Shown here: positions 8,747 to 16,990 of the stretch, piece by piece
Layout: the number at the start of each line of letters is the position of its first letter
Position numbering within the stretch: the stretch's first letter is position 1
DNA from: Uruburuella testudinis
GTDB lineage: Bacteria > Pseudomonadota > Gammaproteobacteria > Burkholderiales > Neisseriaceae
DNA: 64,000 nucleotides
Direction: 5' to 3'
Assembly (NCBI RefSeq): GCF_022870865.1
Contig: NZ_CP091508.1
Location: 2,728,001-2,792,000, forward strand
Translations under genes and position numbers: made by a program
The notes under the pieces: generated by a model
Told to the model about the DNA's origin: nothing
What the model saw: only the letters and a program-made list of their open reading frames with translations
Databases searched by the model: none

Positions 8747-9688
8747 TTACCACAAAGCCAAGGCCGTTAAACATTTCTCACGCTGCCCCGCTTGCGGTTC
8801 AATCAGCGTGTCGGGCAGGTGCAGCGTATAAACCGCACCATGCCGCTCCGCCGCCAACACCCGGTGGCAGAGCAGGCCGGCCAACCGCTGTTGCGGCGTA
8901 TCGGCGGGGTAATCCAAATAAGACAGCACCATTTGCGGCGCTCCGGCAACAGGGTGCTCAAATTTTTTGTCCGACAGCTCGCCGGTTTTGGCATAGCTTT
9001 TCCACGCCACATGCTGCCACGGCGTGCCGGCCTGGTGTGGCTGCAAATACGCCCAATCGCCATCATCCGGCCAAGGTCGGCCATATCCGCCGGCAGCGGC
9101 AGCGGCGGCCTGCGGCGGCCATTCGTGTGCGATCGGCGCCGGATACACCACCGCATCGCTCGGCCAATGCCACACACACTGCACCATGGTCAGCCCGAAC
9201 GGCGCCACCGCCGCCGTGCGCAACGGCGGCACCCGCAGATAACCGCGACGCACCGCCGCAATGCGCCAGGCAAACACATCCGCACCGCCGCTGCGCACCT
9301 GCCACGGCTGCCACACAGCGCTTTCAGACGGCCTGTCGAGATATTCATCTTCATTCGCCAACCACAACCAGCGCGTGCGCACATTGTCGGGCACGCTCAA
9401 CTGCAACAGCGCCTGCCCGCCGGCAAACACTTCCTGCGGCATCGCCACATCAATCTGCATGCCCAACAGCTGGCGCATGTTCATCAACACCGCCACCCCC
9501 ATAAACGCCGTCAGCCAAAACGCCGCCGCATAAGCCAGGTTTACCTGATAATTCACCCCCGCCAGCCACAACAACGCCGCCACCGCCAGCACCCCCATAC
9601 CCAAACGGGTCGGTCGGCAGCCGAGATGGCGCCAGGAAGGCGAACGCCCCGTGGCGGCGGGTAAGGCCGCGCTACGAAACGGCCACAT
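8747..9688 (-). CDS. DUF58-type membrane-anchored protein of the MoxR operon
   Basis: A 313-residue protein starting MWPFRSAALPAATG. Two adjacent membrane helices lie at about 30-75 (MGVLAVAALLWLAG and AAFWLTAFMGVAVLMNM). A beta-rich region follows (RRGYLRVPPLRTAAVAPFG), then a segment resembling the DUF58 core (GDWAYLQPHQAGTPWQHVAWKSYAKTG). DUF58 proteins accompany MoxR ATPases and transglutaminase-like proteins; a chaperone or assembly role is suspected but unproven. The start at 9688 overlaps the end of moxR by 17 bases and has a GGAG ribosome site, implying translational coupling. The longer in-frame extension to 9799 only covers moxR antiphase sequence and is rejected. Confidence 0.82.
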   Translation of the reverse strand: MWPFRSAALPAATGRSPSWRHLGCRPTRLGMGVLAVAALLWLAGVNYQVNLAYAAAFWLTAFMGVAVLMNMRQLLGMQIDVAMPQEVFAGGQALLQLSVPDNVRTRWLWLANEDEYLDRPSESAVWQPWQVRSGGADVFAWRIAAVRRGYLRVPPLRTAAVAPFGLTMVQCVWHWPSDAVVYPAPIAHEWPPQAAAAAAGGYGRPWPDDGDWAYLQPHQAGTPWQHVAWKSYAKTGELSDKKFEHPVAGAPQMVLSYLDYPADTPQQRLAGLLCHRVLAAERHGAVYTLHLPDTLIEPQAGQREKCLTALALW

Positions 9689-10583
9689 GATGGAGCAACT
9701 CCGCCAGCATTTGCGCACTGCCGATGCCCTGTCGCACCGGCTGCAAACGGTGGTTGGCCACCGGCACCCACACCGCCTTGATATCATCAGGCAACACATG
9801 CGCCCGCCCCTGCATAAACGCCCATGCCTTGGCCGCCCTCACCACCGCCAGCCCCGCGCGCGGGCTCAAACCCAGCACAAACTGCCCCGGCCGGCGCGTT
9901 GCCTGCACCAAACGGTAAACATAAGCGGCGGCGGCAGGTGCAAATTTCACCGCCGCCGCCTGCTGCTGCCATTGCTGCACGCCCGCCGCATCACACACTG
10001 CCTGCAAGGCGGGCAGGCTGCTGCGGCCGCCGCCGGCCGCATAAAGCTGTGTTTCGGCCTCGGCAGCCGGATACCCCAGGCTCAGGCGCATCATAAAGCG
10101 GTCGAGCTGCGATTCGGGCAGCGCAAACGTGCCCGCCTGTTCGACAGGGTTTTGCGTGGCCACCACCACAAACGGCGCCGGCAACGCATAAGTTTGCCCG
10201 TCCACCGACACCTGCCGCTCTTCCATCGCCTCAAGCAATGCCGATTGCAGCTTGGGCGAGGCACGGTTGATTTCATCGGCCAGCAAAAACGGATGAAACA
10301 CCGGCCCGGGATAAAACGTAAACCGGCCCTCATCGGGGCGGTAAATATTCACGCCGAGCAAATCAGAAGGCAGCATATCGCTGGTGAACTGCACCCGCCG
10401 GTAATCCAGCCCCAACACCGCCGCCACCCCGTGCGCCAACGTGGTTTTGCCCACACCGGGCACATCTTCGAGCAGCACATGGCCGCCGGCAATGATGCCG
10501 GCAAGCAGCTGCTGCAATACATCGGGCTTGCCCAAAATCAAGCCGTTGAGTTGTTGCAGAGCATTTTGGATAGATGGATTCAT
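9672..10583 (-). CDS. MoxR-family AAA+ ATPase
   Basis: A 303-residue cytoplasmic AAA+ protein of the MoxR subgroup, thought to act as a chaperone in assembly of metal-containing or membrane complexes. The Walker A motif is GVGKTT at 43-48. The Walker B / DEI element is FLLADEINRASPKLQ near 99-113, followed by the sensor region VVVATQNPVEQAGTF. The family hallmark SDLLGVNIY is present near 73. The start at ATG 10583 gives MNPSIQNALQQLNG; the longer open frame reaching 10694 has no support. First gene of a three-gene operon with the DUF58 protein and TgpA. Confidence 0.93.
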   Translation of the reverse strand: MNPSIQNALQQLNGLILGKPDVLQQLLAGIIAGGHVLLEDVPGVGKTTLAHGVAAVLGLDYRRVQFTSDMLPSDLLGVNIYRPDEGRFTFYPGPVFHPFLLADEINRASPKLQSALLEAMEERQVSVDGQTYALPAPFVVVATQNPVEQAGTFALPESQLDRFMMRLSLGYPAAEAETQLYAAGGGRSSLPALQAVCDAAGVQQWQQQAAAVKFAPAAAAYVYRLVQATRRPGQFVLGLSPRAGLAVVRAAKAWAFMQGRAHVLPDDIKAVWVPVANHRLQPVRQGIGSAQMLAELLHHVAVS

Positions 10584-10700
10584 GATGAAAAGCAGACAAT
10601 CGAGAGTGAAATGAATAAAGCAGTGATACAAGGCATAAGCCCCAGGCAGTAACGATCGTGAAAAGAATGACGCAGCAGCGCAATACCGGCACAATCAACA

Positions 10701-10735
10701 AGATGCCGTCTGAAAAGTTTTCAGACGGCATATCT
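10701..10735. terminator. Inverted pair of AT-type DUS
   Basis: AGATGCCGTCTGAAAA and its inverse form a near-perfect hairpin. Unlike most copies in this window it has the ATGCCGTCTGAA form typical of the pathogenic species. It lies upstream of moxR and downstream of the MFS gene, beyond the Correia-like element. Confidence 0.55.
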
Positions 10736-10737
10736 TA

Positions 10738-10890
10738 TACCAATTCACAAAAGTAAGCTAACAAGGCGGCGAGCCGAAGACTTTACACACCTACAGGAGT
10801 GGTTGACTTGGTGCTTCAGCGCCTTAGCGAAAGCAGTCCTCTTCGAGCTCAGGCGAGCCAACGCCGTTAGGTTATTTTTGTGAACGGGTA
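10738..10890. repeat. Correia-like element, copy 6 (long form, about 153 bp)
   Basis: Same ends as the short copies (TACCAATTCACAAAAGTAAG ... TTTTTGTGAACGGGTA) but with about 50 extra bases in the core, including CTTCAGCGCCTTAGCGAAAG. The short (about 100) and long (about 153) size classes parallel the two size classes known for classical Correia elements, whose long form carries an IHF-site-containing insert. Confidence 0.85.
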
Positions 10891-10943
10891 TTACCTCAAC
10901 TCAACACCGGCGAGGGCCCGGCGCCTTCAAATTAAGCCGCCGC

Positions 10944-12263
10944 TCAACGGCTGATGTCTTCCAGCGTACGCCCTTTGGTTTCCTCACCCAACAGCACAAT
11001 CACCGCCACCACCGCCAGCAGCACACCGGCAAACATCATAAAAATCTTACCGAATCCCTGCGGCTGCACAATCAGTGCGGCCACCGCCATCGGCGCCAAA
11101 ATACCGCCCACACGGCCGACCGCGCCCGCCCAGCCGGAGCCGAACGCCCGAAAACGCACCGGATAAAGCTCAGGCGTATAAGTATAAAGCACGCCCCAGG
11201 CACCGAGGTTGAAAAACGACATCATGCAGCCCCAAAAAATCACCGCCGCCACGCTGCCGCCTTGGCCGAAAAAATAAGCACACAGCGCACAGGCAAACAA
11301 AAAGCCCGCCAGCGTGGCCTTGCGGCCGATTTTTTCCACCAGCACCGCCGCCGCAAAATAACCCGGCAGTTGCGCCAGAATCATCACCAGCACATATTCG
11401 AACGTTTGAATAACGGTATAGCCCTGTTCCACCAAAAGCTTGGGCAGCCAAGTGAAAATGCCGTAATAAGAAAACACAATGCCGAACCAAATCAGCCACA
11501 GCATCAATGTGCGCTTGGCAAACGGCGGCTGCCACAATTGGCCGAAGCGGATTTTTTCTGGCGAGGCCGCCTGCGCCACCAGCGCCTTTTCCGCCACCGG
11601 CATGCCCGCCTGCGCCTCTAAGCGGCACACAATTTGGTGCGCCTCTTCAATACGCCCTTTATGAATCAGATAAAGCACCGATTCGGGAATGTATTTCCAC
11701 ACAAAAAACACATAAAACACCGGCAGGCCGCCAATCAGAAAAGCGCTGTGCCAGCCGTATTGCGGAATAAAAAAATACGACACCAGCGCCGCAGCCAGCC
11801 AGCCCAGCCCCCAAAAACTTTCCAACAGCACAATAAACCGCCCGCGCACCGAGGCCGGCACATATTCGCTCACCAGCGTTACCGCCACCGGCAATTGCGC
11901 CCCCAAGCCGATGCCGACAAAAAAACGAAACAGCAGCAGCCAGGCCAAATCAGGCGCCAGCGCACATAGCGCCGTGGCAATGCTGTACACCACCAAGCTG
12001 GCGGCAAACACTGTTTTGCGGCCGATTTTATCCGCCGCCCGCCCGCCCAACACCGCGCCGGCGGCCATGCCCACAAAACCGGTGCTCACCACCCAACCCA
12101 AGGCTCGCGGGCTTAACGCCCATTCCTTACCCAGCGTGGCCAGCACAAACGACACCATGCCGGTATCCATCGCATCAAACAGCCAGCCCAAACCCACCAA
12201 CACCAGCAATGTGTAGTGAAACCGCCCCACCGGCAGCCTTTGCAGCCGCGAAACAATATCCAT
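10944..12263 (-). CDS. niaP: MFS transporter, NiaP-like (probable niacin/nicotinamide importer)
   Basis: A 439-residue 12-helix major facilitator protein of the inner membrane. The N-terminal GWLFDAMDTGMVSF, the loop GRAADKIGRKTVF, GRFIVLLESFWGLGWLAAA, FSYYGIFTWLP and SFFNLGAWGVLYTYTPELYP closely resemble what I recall of Bacillus subtilis NiaP (YceI), a niacin transporter. That supports a nicotinate or nicotinamide substrate. Related MFS carriers take aromatic acids, so the substrate is inferred. The gene stands alone: a long Correia-like element lies downstream and a MITE upstream. Confidence 0.82.
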   Translation of the reverse strand: MDIVSRLQRLPVGRFHYTLLVLVGLGWLFDAMDTGMVSFVLATLGKEWALSPRALGWVVSTGFVGMAAGAVLGGRAADKIGRKTVFAASLVVYSIATALCALAPDLAWLLLFRFFVGIGLGAQLPVAVTLVSEYVPASVRGRFIVLLESFWGLGWLAAALVSYFFIPQYGWHSAFLIGGLPVFYVFFVWKYIPESVLYLIHKGRIEEAHQIVCRLEAQAGMPVAEKALVAQAASPEKIRFGQLWQPPFAKRTLMLWLIWFGIVFSYYGIFTWLPKLLVEQGYTVIQTFEYVLVMILAQLPGYFAAAVLVEKIGRKATLAGFLFACALCAYFFGQGGSVAAVIFWGCMMSFFNLGAWGVLYTYTPELYPVRFRAFGSGWAGAVGRVGGILAPMAVAALIVQPQGFGKIFMMFAGVLLAVVAVIVLLGEETKGRTLEDISR

Positions 12264-12603
12264 GCCCCAACACTCCCTTGCCGTATCGTTTATTTTGCCG
12301 ATAAAGCCGACTTATAGACGATTTATCAATCAGTTGCAAGCACAACCCCATGTTCAGACGGCCTAGGGTGTCTTGATGTGTCGTTTATGGAGGGATTTTT
12401 GTTCCTGAAAATGCAGGCTCAAGGCAAAAAACGCAGCAAGATTGGGCATCTTACGAGGTTTTTTAACGCAGCAGATGCGTTTTCAGGGGCAAAATACACC
12501 CGTAAATCGACACATCAGGCCACCCTAAAGTATTCTGATGATTGATAAAAGCAGGGCGGCAGATTAATCAGGCCGTCTGAAAAACAGGCCTGCTCATCCC
12601 CAT
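12264..12603. other. Gene-free stretch upstream of the MFS gene
   Basis: Mostly occupied by an intact MITE (12365-12526). A single uptake sequence lies near 12572. The promoter of the MFS gene should lie in 12264-12360. No gene seen. Confidence 0.6.
12365..12526. repeat. MITE-like element of about 160 bp with TA-flanked inverted ends
   Basis: The ends AGGGTGTCTTGATGTGTCG and CGACACATCAGGCCACCCT are inverted repeats, and the flanking bases are TA on both sides, consistent with a TA target duplication. The interior contains GGCAAAAAACGCAGCAAG and AACGCAGCAGATGCG. It shares its interior with copies at 18195 and 20354. No transposase is present, so it looks like a non-autonomous element, probably mobilised by an IS630/Tc1-type enzyme (inferred from the TA). 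Confidence 0.75.
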
Positions 12604-12987
12604 TCACACGCGGTAACGGCTGATTTCGAGCAGATTGCCGTCCGGGTCGCGCAAATAAACCGAATCGATGGCGCCCACCGCGCCCGTGCGCGGCACAATC
12701 CCGCTCAAAGCGGTGATGCCGTGTGCGGCCAATTCCTGCTGCACCTGCGCCAGCGGCGTATCGGTCAGCAAACACAAATCGGCGCTGCCGCACACCGCTG
12801 TTTGCGCATGCGGTGCAATTTCTGCGCCTTGCTGATGCAGATTGATTTTCTGGCTGCCAAACAGCAACGCCTTGCGCCCTTCGCCGAAAGTAATTTCCTG
12901 CATGCCCAGCACACGGGTATAGAAATCAATACTGCGGCCGATATCGGCAACGGTGAGTACGAGATGATCGAGGGAAGTAATGTTCAT
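12604..12987 (-). CDS. VOC-superfamily (glyoxalase/dioxygenase-like) protein
   Basis: A 127-residue protein with the paired beta-alpha-beta-beta-beta modules of the vicinal oxygen chelate fold: LDHLVLTVADIGRSIDFYTRVLGM at the N-terminus (His8 as likely metal ligand) and VYLRDPDGNLLEISRY at the C-terminus (Glu near 122 as ligand). It belongs to the small family often named glyoxalase or virulence protein and has no assigned substrate. It is monocistronic, cytoplasmic, and of ordinary length for the family. Confidence 0.88.
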   Translation of the reverse strand: MNITSLDHLVLTVADIGRSIDFYTRVLGMQEITFGEGRKALLFGSQKINLHQQGAEIAPHAQTAVCGSADLCLLTDTPLAQVQQELAAHGITALSGIVPRTGAVGAIDSVYLRDPDGNLLEISRYRV

Positions 12988-13224
12988 AATCGTGCGCTCC
13001 TGAAAATGGGTGCCGACAGCTCGGGCTCAAACCCACACAGATGCTCTGATTGGGGTTTTGCTGTCACAAAAATCAGCCTGCCGCCCTGTTCAAGCGGCAG
13101 CCGGATAATATTTTTTGATGATACCACTGATAGAAGCGGCCTGACGGTATCGGTTTATTTTGCCGGCTTATGGGGATGAATGGCATGAACAAGTTTTGGC
13201 CTATTGAGTCAAGATACCCGCTCA

Positions 13225-13326
13225 TACCCATTCACACAAGCAAGCTAACCAAGCGGCGAGCCGAAGACAGCACGGGTAGTACGGCAAGGCGAGCCAACGC
13301 TGTTGGGTTACTTTTATGAATGGGTA
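13225..13326. repeat. Correia-like element, copy 7 (short form, reverse orientation)
   Basis: TACCCATTCACACAAGCAAG and TTACTTTTATGAATGGGTA enclose a core with AGCGGCGAGCCGAAGACAG and TACGGCAAGGCGAGCCAACG. Confidence 0.85.
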
Positions 13327-13347
13327 TCCGTCATCATCCCAACAATC

Positions 13348-13401
13348 AGGCCGTCTGAAACGCCGGTTGCCCATTCGGCACCAACGGTTTTCAGACGGCC
13401 T
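13348..13401 (-). terminator. Inverted DUS pair behind gntK
   Basis: AGGCCGTCTGAAACGCCG and GGTTTTCAGACGGCCT face each other 18 bases after the gntK stop codon. Probable terminator of gntP-gntK. Confidence 0.65.
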
Positions 13402-13419
13402 CAATCCATCTCCGACAGG

Positions 13420-13947
13420 CTACACGTTGTAGCCCTGCGCTCTTACCCACGCCAGCATTTCAGCTTCCACTTCGGCAGGCTCGCCGGCGTTGTCGATGCG
13501 CACACCGGCCTCGTCGCTGCCCAATTCTTCCAGAATTGCTTCTTGCGAAGTGAGCATTTCGGCTTTCATATAATGGCCTTTACGCGCCATCATGCGGGCA
13601 AGGTTGACATCGTGCGGCGGCGCCAAGTGAACAAACACCACGTTTCCTTCAGCTTCGCGCAGAATATCGCGGTATTGGCGTTTCAGCGCCGAACAGGTTA
13701 CCACGCTGAAAGGCTCGCCCTGCTGTGCCTGCGCCGTCATCCAGTCGCGCAGGTTGCGCAGCCACGGGTAGCGGTCTTCATCGGTCAGCGGAATGCCCGC
13801 ACCCATTTTGTCGCGGTTTTCCTGAGTGTGAAATTCGTCACCCTCGGCATAAGGGCAGTTGAAATCGGCTTGCAGGGCTTGGGCGGCAGTGGTTTTGCCG
13901 CAGCCGCATACACCCATCACCACGAAATGTACGGTTGTTTGATTCAT
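13420..13947 (-). CDS. gntK: Gluconokinase
   Basis: A 175-residue cytoplasmic P-loop kinase that phosphorylates gluconate to 6-phosphogluconate. The Walker A motif GVCGCGKTT lies at 12-20. Family motifs follow: EGDEFHTQENRDKMGAG (gluconate-binding), PLTDEDRYPWL, and CSALKRQYRDILR. The start at ATG 13947 (MNQTTVHFVVMG) fits the family length. The longer frame to 14013 would run into gntP and has no support. It follows gntP by 13 bases, giving an import-and-phosphorylate operon for gluconate. Confidence 0.96.
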   Translation of the reverse strand: MNQTTVHFVVMGVCGCGKTTAAQALQADFNCPYAEGDEFHTQENRDKMGAGIPLTDEDRYPWLRNLRDWMTAQAQQGEPFSVVTCSALKRQYRDILREAEGNVVFVHLAPPHDVNLARMMARKGHYMKAEMLTSQEAILEELGSDEAGVRIDNAGEPAEVEAEMLAWVRAQGYNV

Positions 13948-13960
13948 CTTATTGACTCCT

Positions 13961-15349
13961 TTAGCCCAGCAATACAAATGCAATGGCGGAAAGTGTGAAG
14001 CCGACCACCGCAATCAGGGTTTGGTTAACCGTCCACGTTTTCAAGGTGGTGGGCACGTCCATATCGAGCAGGCGGCCGACCAGCCAGAAACCCGAATCGT
14101 TAACATGGCTGGCGCATACCGAGCCGGCCGCAGTTGCCAATACCACACAGGCAAGCTGCCAATCGGTATAACCCGCAGCCATCACCGCCGGTGCCATCAG
14201 TGCAGCTGCCGTGGTTAATGCCACCGTAGCCGAACCTTGGGCAATGCGCAACACCACCGCCACCAAAAAGCAGCCCAGCAGCACCGGAATACCCAAACCG
14301 GCCATGCTGTCGGCCAGCGCCTGACCGATGCCCGAAGCACGCAACACGCCGCCAAACATACCACCCGCGCCGGTAATCAGAATCACCGAACACACCGGCC
14401 CGAGCGCACCGTCGATGGTTTTTTCCAACGCGCTGGCTTTCTCACCGCGGCGGCCGCCCAATACATACAAGGCCACCAATACGGAAATCAGCAGCGCAAT
14501 CGGCGTCGAACCGATCATGCGCAAGGTTTGCACCCAAGATTCATCGGCGCTGACCACATCCTGGCTGATTAAGGTCGCCAAACCGGTGTTCATAAAAATC
14601 AGCAGCATCGGAATCAGCATAATGCCGATAACGGTGGCCGCAGAAGCCGGCTGCTTGGGCTGATCCTTATCCAATTTGCCGCCTGAAAGCAAATCGGGCA
14701 CCGGCACATGAATGCGCTTATCCAAAAACTGGCCGAGCAGGTAGCCGCTGAAATACCAAGTGATGAAAGCAATCGGCAAACCGATCAGCAACACATGGCC
14801 GATGCCGGCGCCGTAAAATTCAGAAGCGGCAATCGGGCCCGGATGCGGCGGCAGAAACACGTGCATCACCGAAAATGCGCCGATAGATGCCAAGCCATAC
14901 GCCAATACCGGCGCTTTCATGCGCCGCGCGGTGGCAAACACAATCGGCAGCATCACCACCAAGCCGGCATCAAAGAAAATCGGGAAACCGAAAATCAGCG
15001 AAGCCACACCCAGCGCAAACGGCGCGCGTTTTTCGCCAAACATGCGCACCAGCGCATCGGCCAGCGACTGTGCCCCGCCCGAAGTTTCGACCAGGCGGCC
15101 GAGCATTGCGCCCAAGCCCACCAGCAGCGCCACGCTGCCGAGCGTGCCGCCGAAGTTTTTCACCAATACATCATTAACGATGCTGCCCATCGGCAGGCCG
15201 GTGGCAATGGCGGTAAGCAGGCTCACCAGCACCATCGTTACCAATGCATGCACACGAAATTTAATAATCAGCACCAAAATCAGCGCAATCGCGCCGAGTG
15301 CAATACCGAGCAACGGGCCCGCGCCCATTGTCTGCGTCCAGTTTTCCAT
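13961..15349 (-). CDS. gntP: Gluconate:H+ symporter, GntP family
   Basis: A 462-residue inner-membrane permease with about 12-14 hydrophobic segments. GntP-family hallmarks are the N-terminal GPLLGIALGAIALILVLI, GGTLGSVALLVGLGAMLGRL, IFGFPIFFDAGLVVMLP, HVFLPPHPGPIAA, the central GAGGMFGGVLRASGIG and the C-terminal ASHVNDSGFWLV. It imports gluconate, or a related sugar acid, for the kinase encoded next. The transcript probably starts in the A+T-rich region above 15350, where a palindromic regulator-like site is visible. Confidence 0.95.
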   Translation of the reverse strand: MENWTQTMGAGPLLGIALGAIALILVLIIKFRVHALVTMVLVSLLTAIATGLPMGSIVNDVLVKNFGGTLGSVALLVGLGAMLGRLVETSGGAQSLADALVRMFGEKRAPFALGVASLIFGFPIFFDAGLVVMLPIVFATARRMKAPVLAYGLASIGAFSVMHVFLPPHPGPIAASEFYGAGIGHVLLIGLPIAFITWYFSGYLLGQFLDKRIHVPVPDLLSGGKLDKDQPKQPASAATVIGIMLIPMLLIFMNTGLATLISQDVVSADESWVQTLRMIGSTPIALLISVLVALYVLGGRRGEKASALEKTIDGALGPVCSVILITGAGGMFGGVLRASGIGQALADSMAGLGIPVLLGCFLVAVVLRIAQGSATVALTTAAALMAPAVMAAGYTDWQLACVVLATAAGSVCASHVNDSGFWLVGRLLDMDVPTTLKTWTVNQTLIAVVGFTLSAIAFVLLG

Positions 15350-15661
15350 TTACTGCTCCTGCATTATTGTTTGTTGAAGGATTCTCTGAGGCATTTTTAT
15401 TCTTGCAGCGTCAATCAGCTGTTTGAATGTAATAAAATGTAACTGCACTCTACTGGCTTGTGCAACGGCTGATTGTGATTTAAATCAAACTTGGATTTAT
15501 TTTTCTTAACAAAGGCATTATTAAGAATTAAATTTCCATAATTTTATTTTTTGTGAAATTTAATGTCAATATTACATTTAACTACACATATTTGGCACGT
15601 GCATTTGCTCTATTGTCAAATCATTCAAATACATGCTGTTGCCATGAAGCGGCAAGCCGTC
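15350..15661. promoter_or_regulatory. A+T-rich control region upstream of gntP
   Basis: No gene. Two palindromes stand out: TGATTTAAATCA at 15476-15487, which with its flanks resembles an FNR/CRP-type box (TTGAT-N4-ATCAA), and TTCTTAA-N11-TTAAGAA at 15503-15527. They are candidate operators for gluconate operon control; which protein binds is unknown. Confidence 0.4.
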
Positions 15662-15709
15662 AAACAGGCCGTCTGAAACACCGGTTTATGTTTCAGACGG
15701 CCTGTTTTT
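15662..15709. terminator. Inverted DUS hairpin with T-run
   Basis: AAACAGGCCGTCTGAAACA and its inverse close a hairpin, followed on the plus strand by TTTTT. It stands between gntP and the tandem array without an adjacent gene end. Confidence 0.6.
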
Positions 15710-15773
15710 CCTTGTATATCGAACATCCCGCATCATAGCAAGCAACACCCTACTACGCTGACTGGAGCAGCAA

Positions 15774-16912
15774 GATTGGCGGGAAAAACAAACGCCGGCC
15801 AAAACACGCAACGGCAAACACAACGGCAACTGAATTCCCTTCCCGTGGGAGAGGGTTAGGGAGAGGGCACAAGCCGCAAGGCTTGAATAATAGCCAGGCC
15901 GCCTGAAAATGATAATAGAATACATGATAAAGCAAACCTGCGGTTTGCCGCCCTCTCCCCAACCCTCCCCCACAGGGGAGGGAGTTAGGTTACTGAAGCG
16001 GTGAGATTGGCGGGAAAACAAGCGCCGGCCGAAACACGCAACGGCAAACACAACGGCAACCGGGTTCCCTCTCCCATGGGAGAGGGTTAGGGAGAGGGCG
16101 CAAGCCGCGGGGCTTGAATAACGGTCAGGCCGTCTGAAAATGATGGCGGAAGGTGCAATGAAGCAAACCTGCGGTTTGCCGCCCTCTCCCCAGCCCTCCC
16201 CCGCAGGGGAGGGAGTTAGGTGGCTGAAGCAGTAAAAGATTGGCGGGAAAACAAACGCCGGCCAAAACACGCAACGGCAAAAACAACGGCAACCGAATTC
16301 CCTCTCCCGCGGGAGAGGGTTAGGGAGAGGGCACAAGCCGCGGGGCTTGGATAACGGTCAGGCCGCCTGAAAATGATAATAGAATACATGATAAAGCAAA
16401 CCTGCGATTTGCCGCCCTCTCCCCAGCCCTCCCCCGCAGGGGAGGGAGTTAGGTGGCTGAAGCAGTAAAAGATTGGCGGGAAAACAAACGCCGGCCAAAA
16501 CACGCAACGGCAAAAACAACGGCAACCGAATTCCCTCTCCCGCGGGAGAGGGTTAGGGAGAGGGCACAAGCCGCGGGGCTTGGATAACGGTCAGGCCGCC
16601 TGAAAATGATAATAGAATACATGATAAAGCAAACCTGCAGTTTGCCGCCCTCTCCCCAACCCTCCCCCACAGGGGAGGGAGTTAGGTTGCTGAAACGGTA
16701 AGATTGGTGGGAAACAAACGCCGGCCAAAACACGCAACGGCAAAAACAACGGCAACCGAATTCCCTCTCCCGCGGGAGAGGGTTAGGGAGAGGGCACAAG
16801 CCGCGGGGCTTGGATAACGGTCAGGCCGTCTGAAAATAATGGCGGAATGCGCAATGAAGCAAACCTGCGGTTTGCCGCCCTCTCCCCAGCCCTCCCCCGC
16901 AGGGAAGGAAGC
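15774..16912. repeat. Five-copy tandem array, unit 231-233 bp
   Basis: The anchor GATTGGCGGGAAA recurs at 15774, 16005, 16238, 16471 and (as GATTGGTGG) 16702, spacings 231, 233, 233 and 231. Each unit carries two G+C-rich hairpins (CCCTCTCCCGCGGGAGAGGG and CCCTCCCCCGCAGGGGAGGG types) and one intact or one-mismatch uptake sequence (AGGCCGTCTGAAAA or AGGCCGCCTGAAAA). The units are highly similar but not identical. The array is open in minus-strand frames giving proline/serine-rich translations, which I regard as an artefact. It lies downstream of the LpxL-type gene. Confidence 0.85.
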
Positions 16913-16976
16913 CGGGTGTCCTGACCATTCAGAATGACTCAGATTTGTGTGTGGGCTTGCTTTTTATGAATGGGTG
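16913..16976. repeat. Remnants of MITE and Correia-like ends
   Basis: GGGTGTCCTGACCATTC matches the MITE terminus, and GCTTGCTTTTTATGAATGGG matches the right end of the Correia-like family. Both are orphan ends abutting the tandem array. Confidence 0.5.
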
Positions 16977-16990
16977 CGATTGCTCTGCGC

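Larger units (their letters stand above)
10584..10943. other. Gene-free stretch between moxR and the MFS gene
   Basis: Holds the presumed moxR promoter region, an ATGCCGTCTGAA inverted pair and one long-form Correia-like element. No coding region is supported. Confidence 0.6.
12988..13419. other. Gene-free stretch between the VOC gene and gntK
   Basis: Contains a Correia-like element and the gntK terminator. The 100 bases above the VOC gene presumably include its promoter; no clear boxes seen. Confidence 0.55.

Noticed and set aside
15686-16799. Minus-strand ORFs in the 232-bp array (Pro/Ser-rich, PLPNPLPRE and LSLTLSHGRG peptides)
   Set aside because: Typical artefact translation of hairpin repeats; no start signals and the same peptide recurs with each unit.
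15774-16912. CRISPR array
   Set aside because: The whole 232-bp units repeat, with no short repeat/unique spacer alternation and no cas genes. The same applies to the 18-bp and 335-bp arrays.
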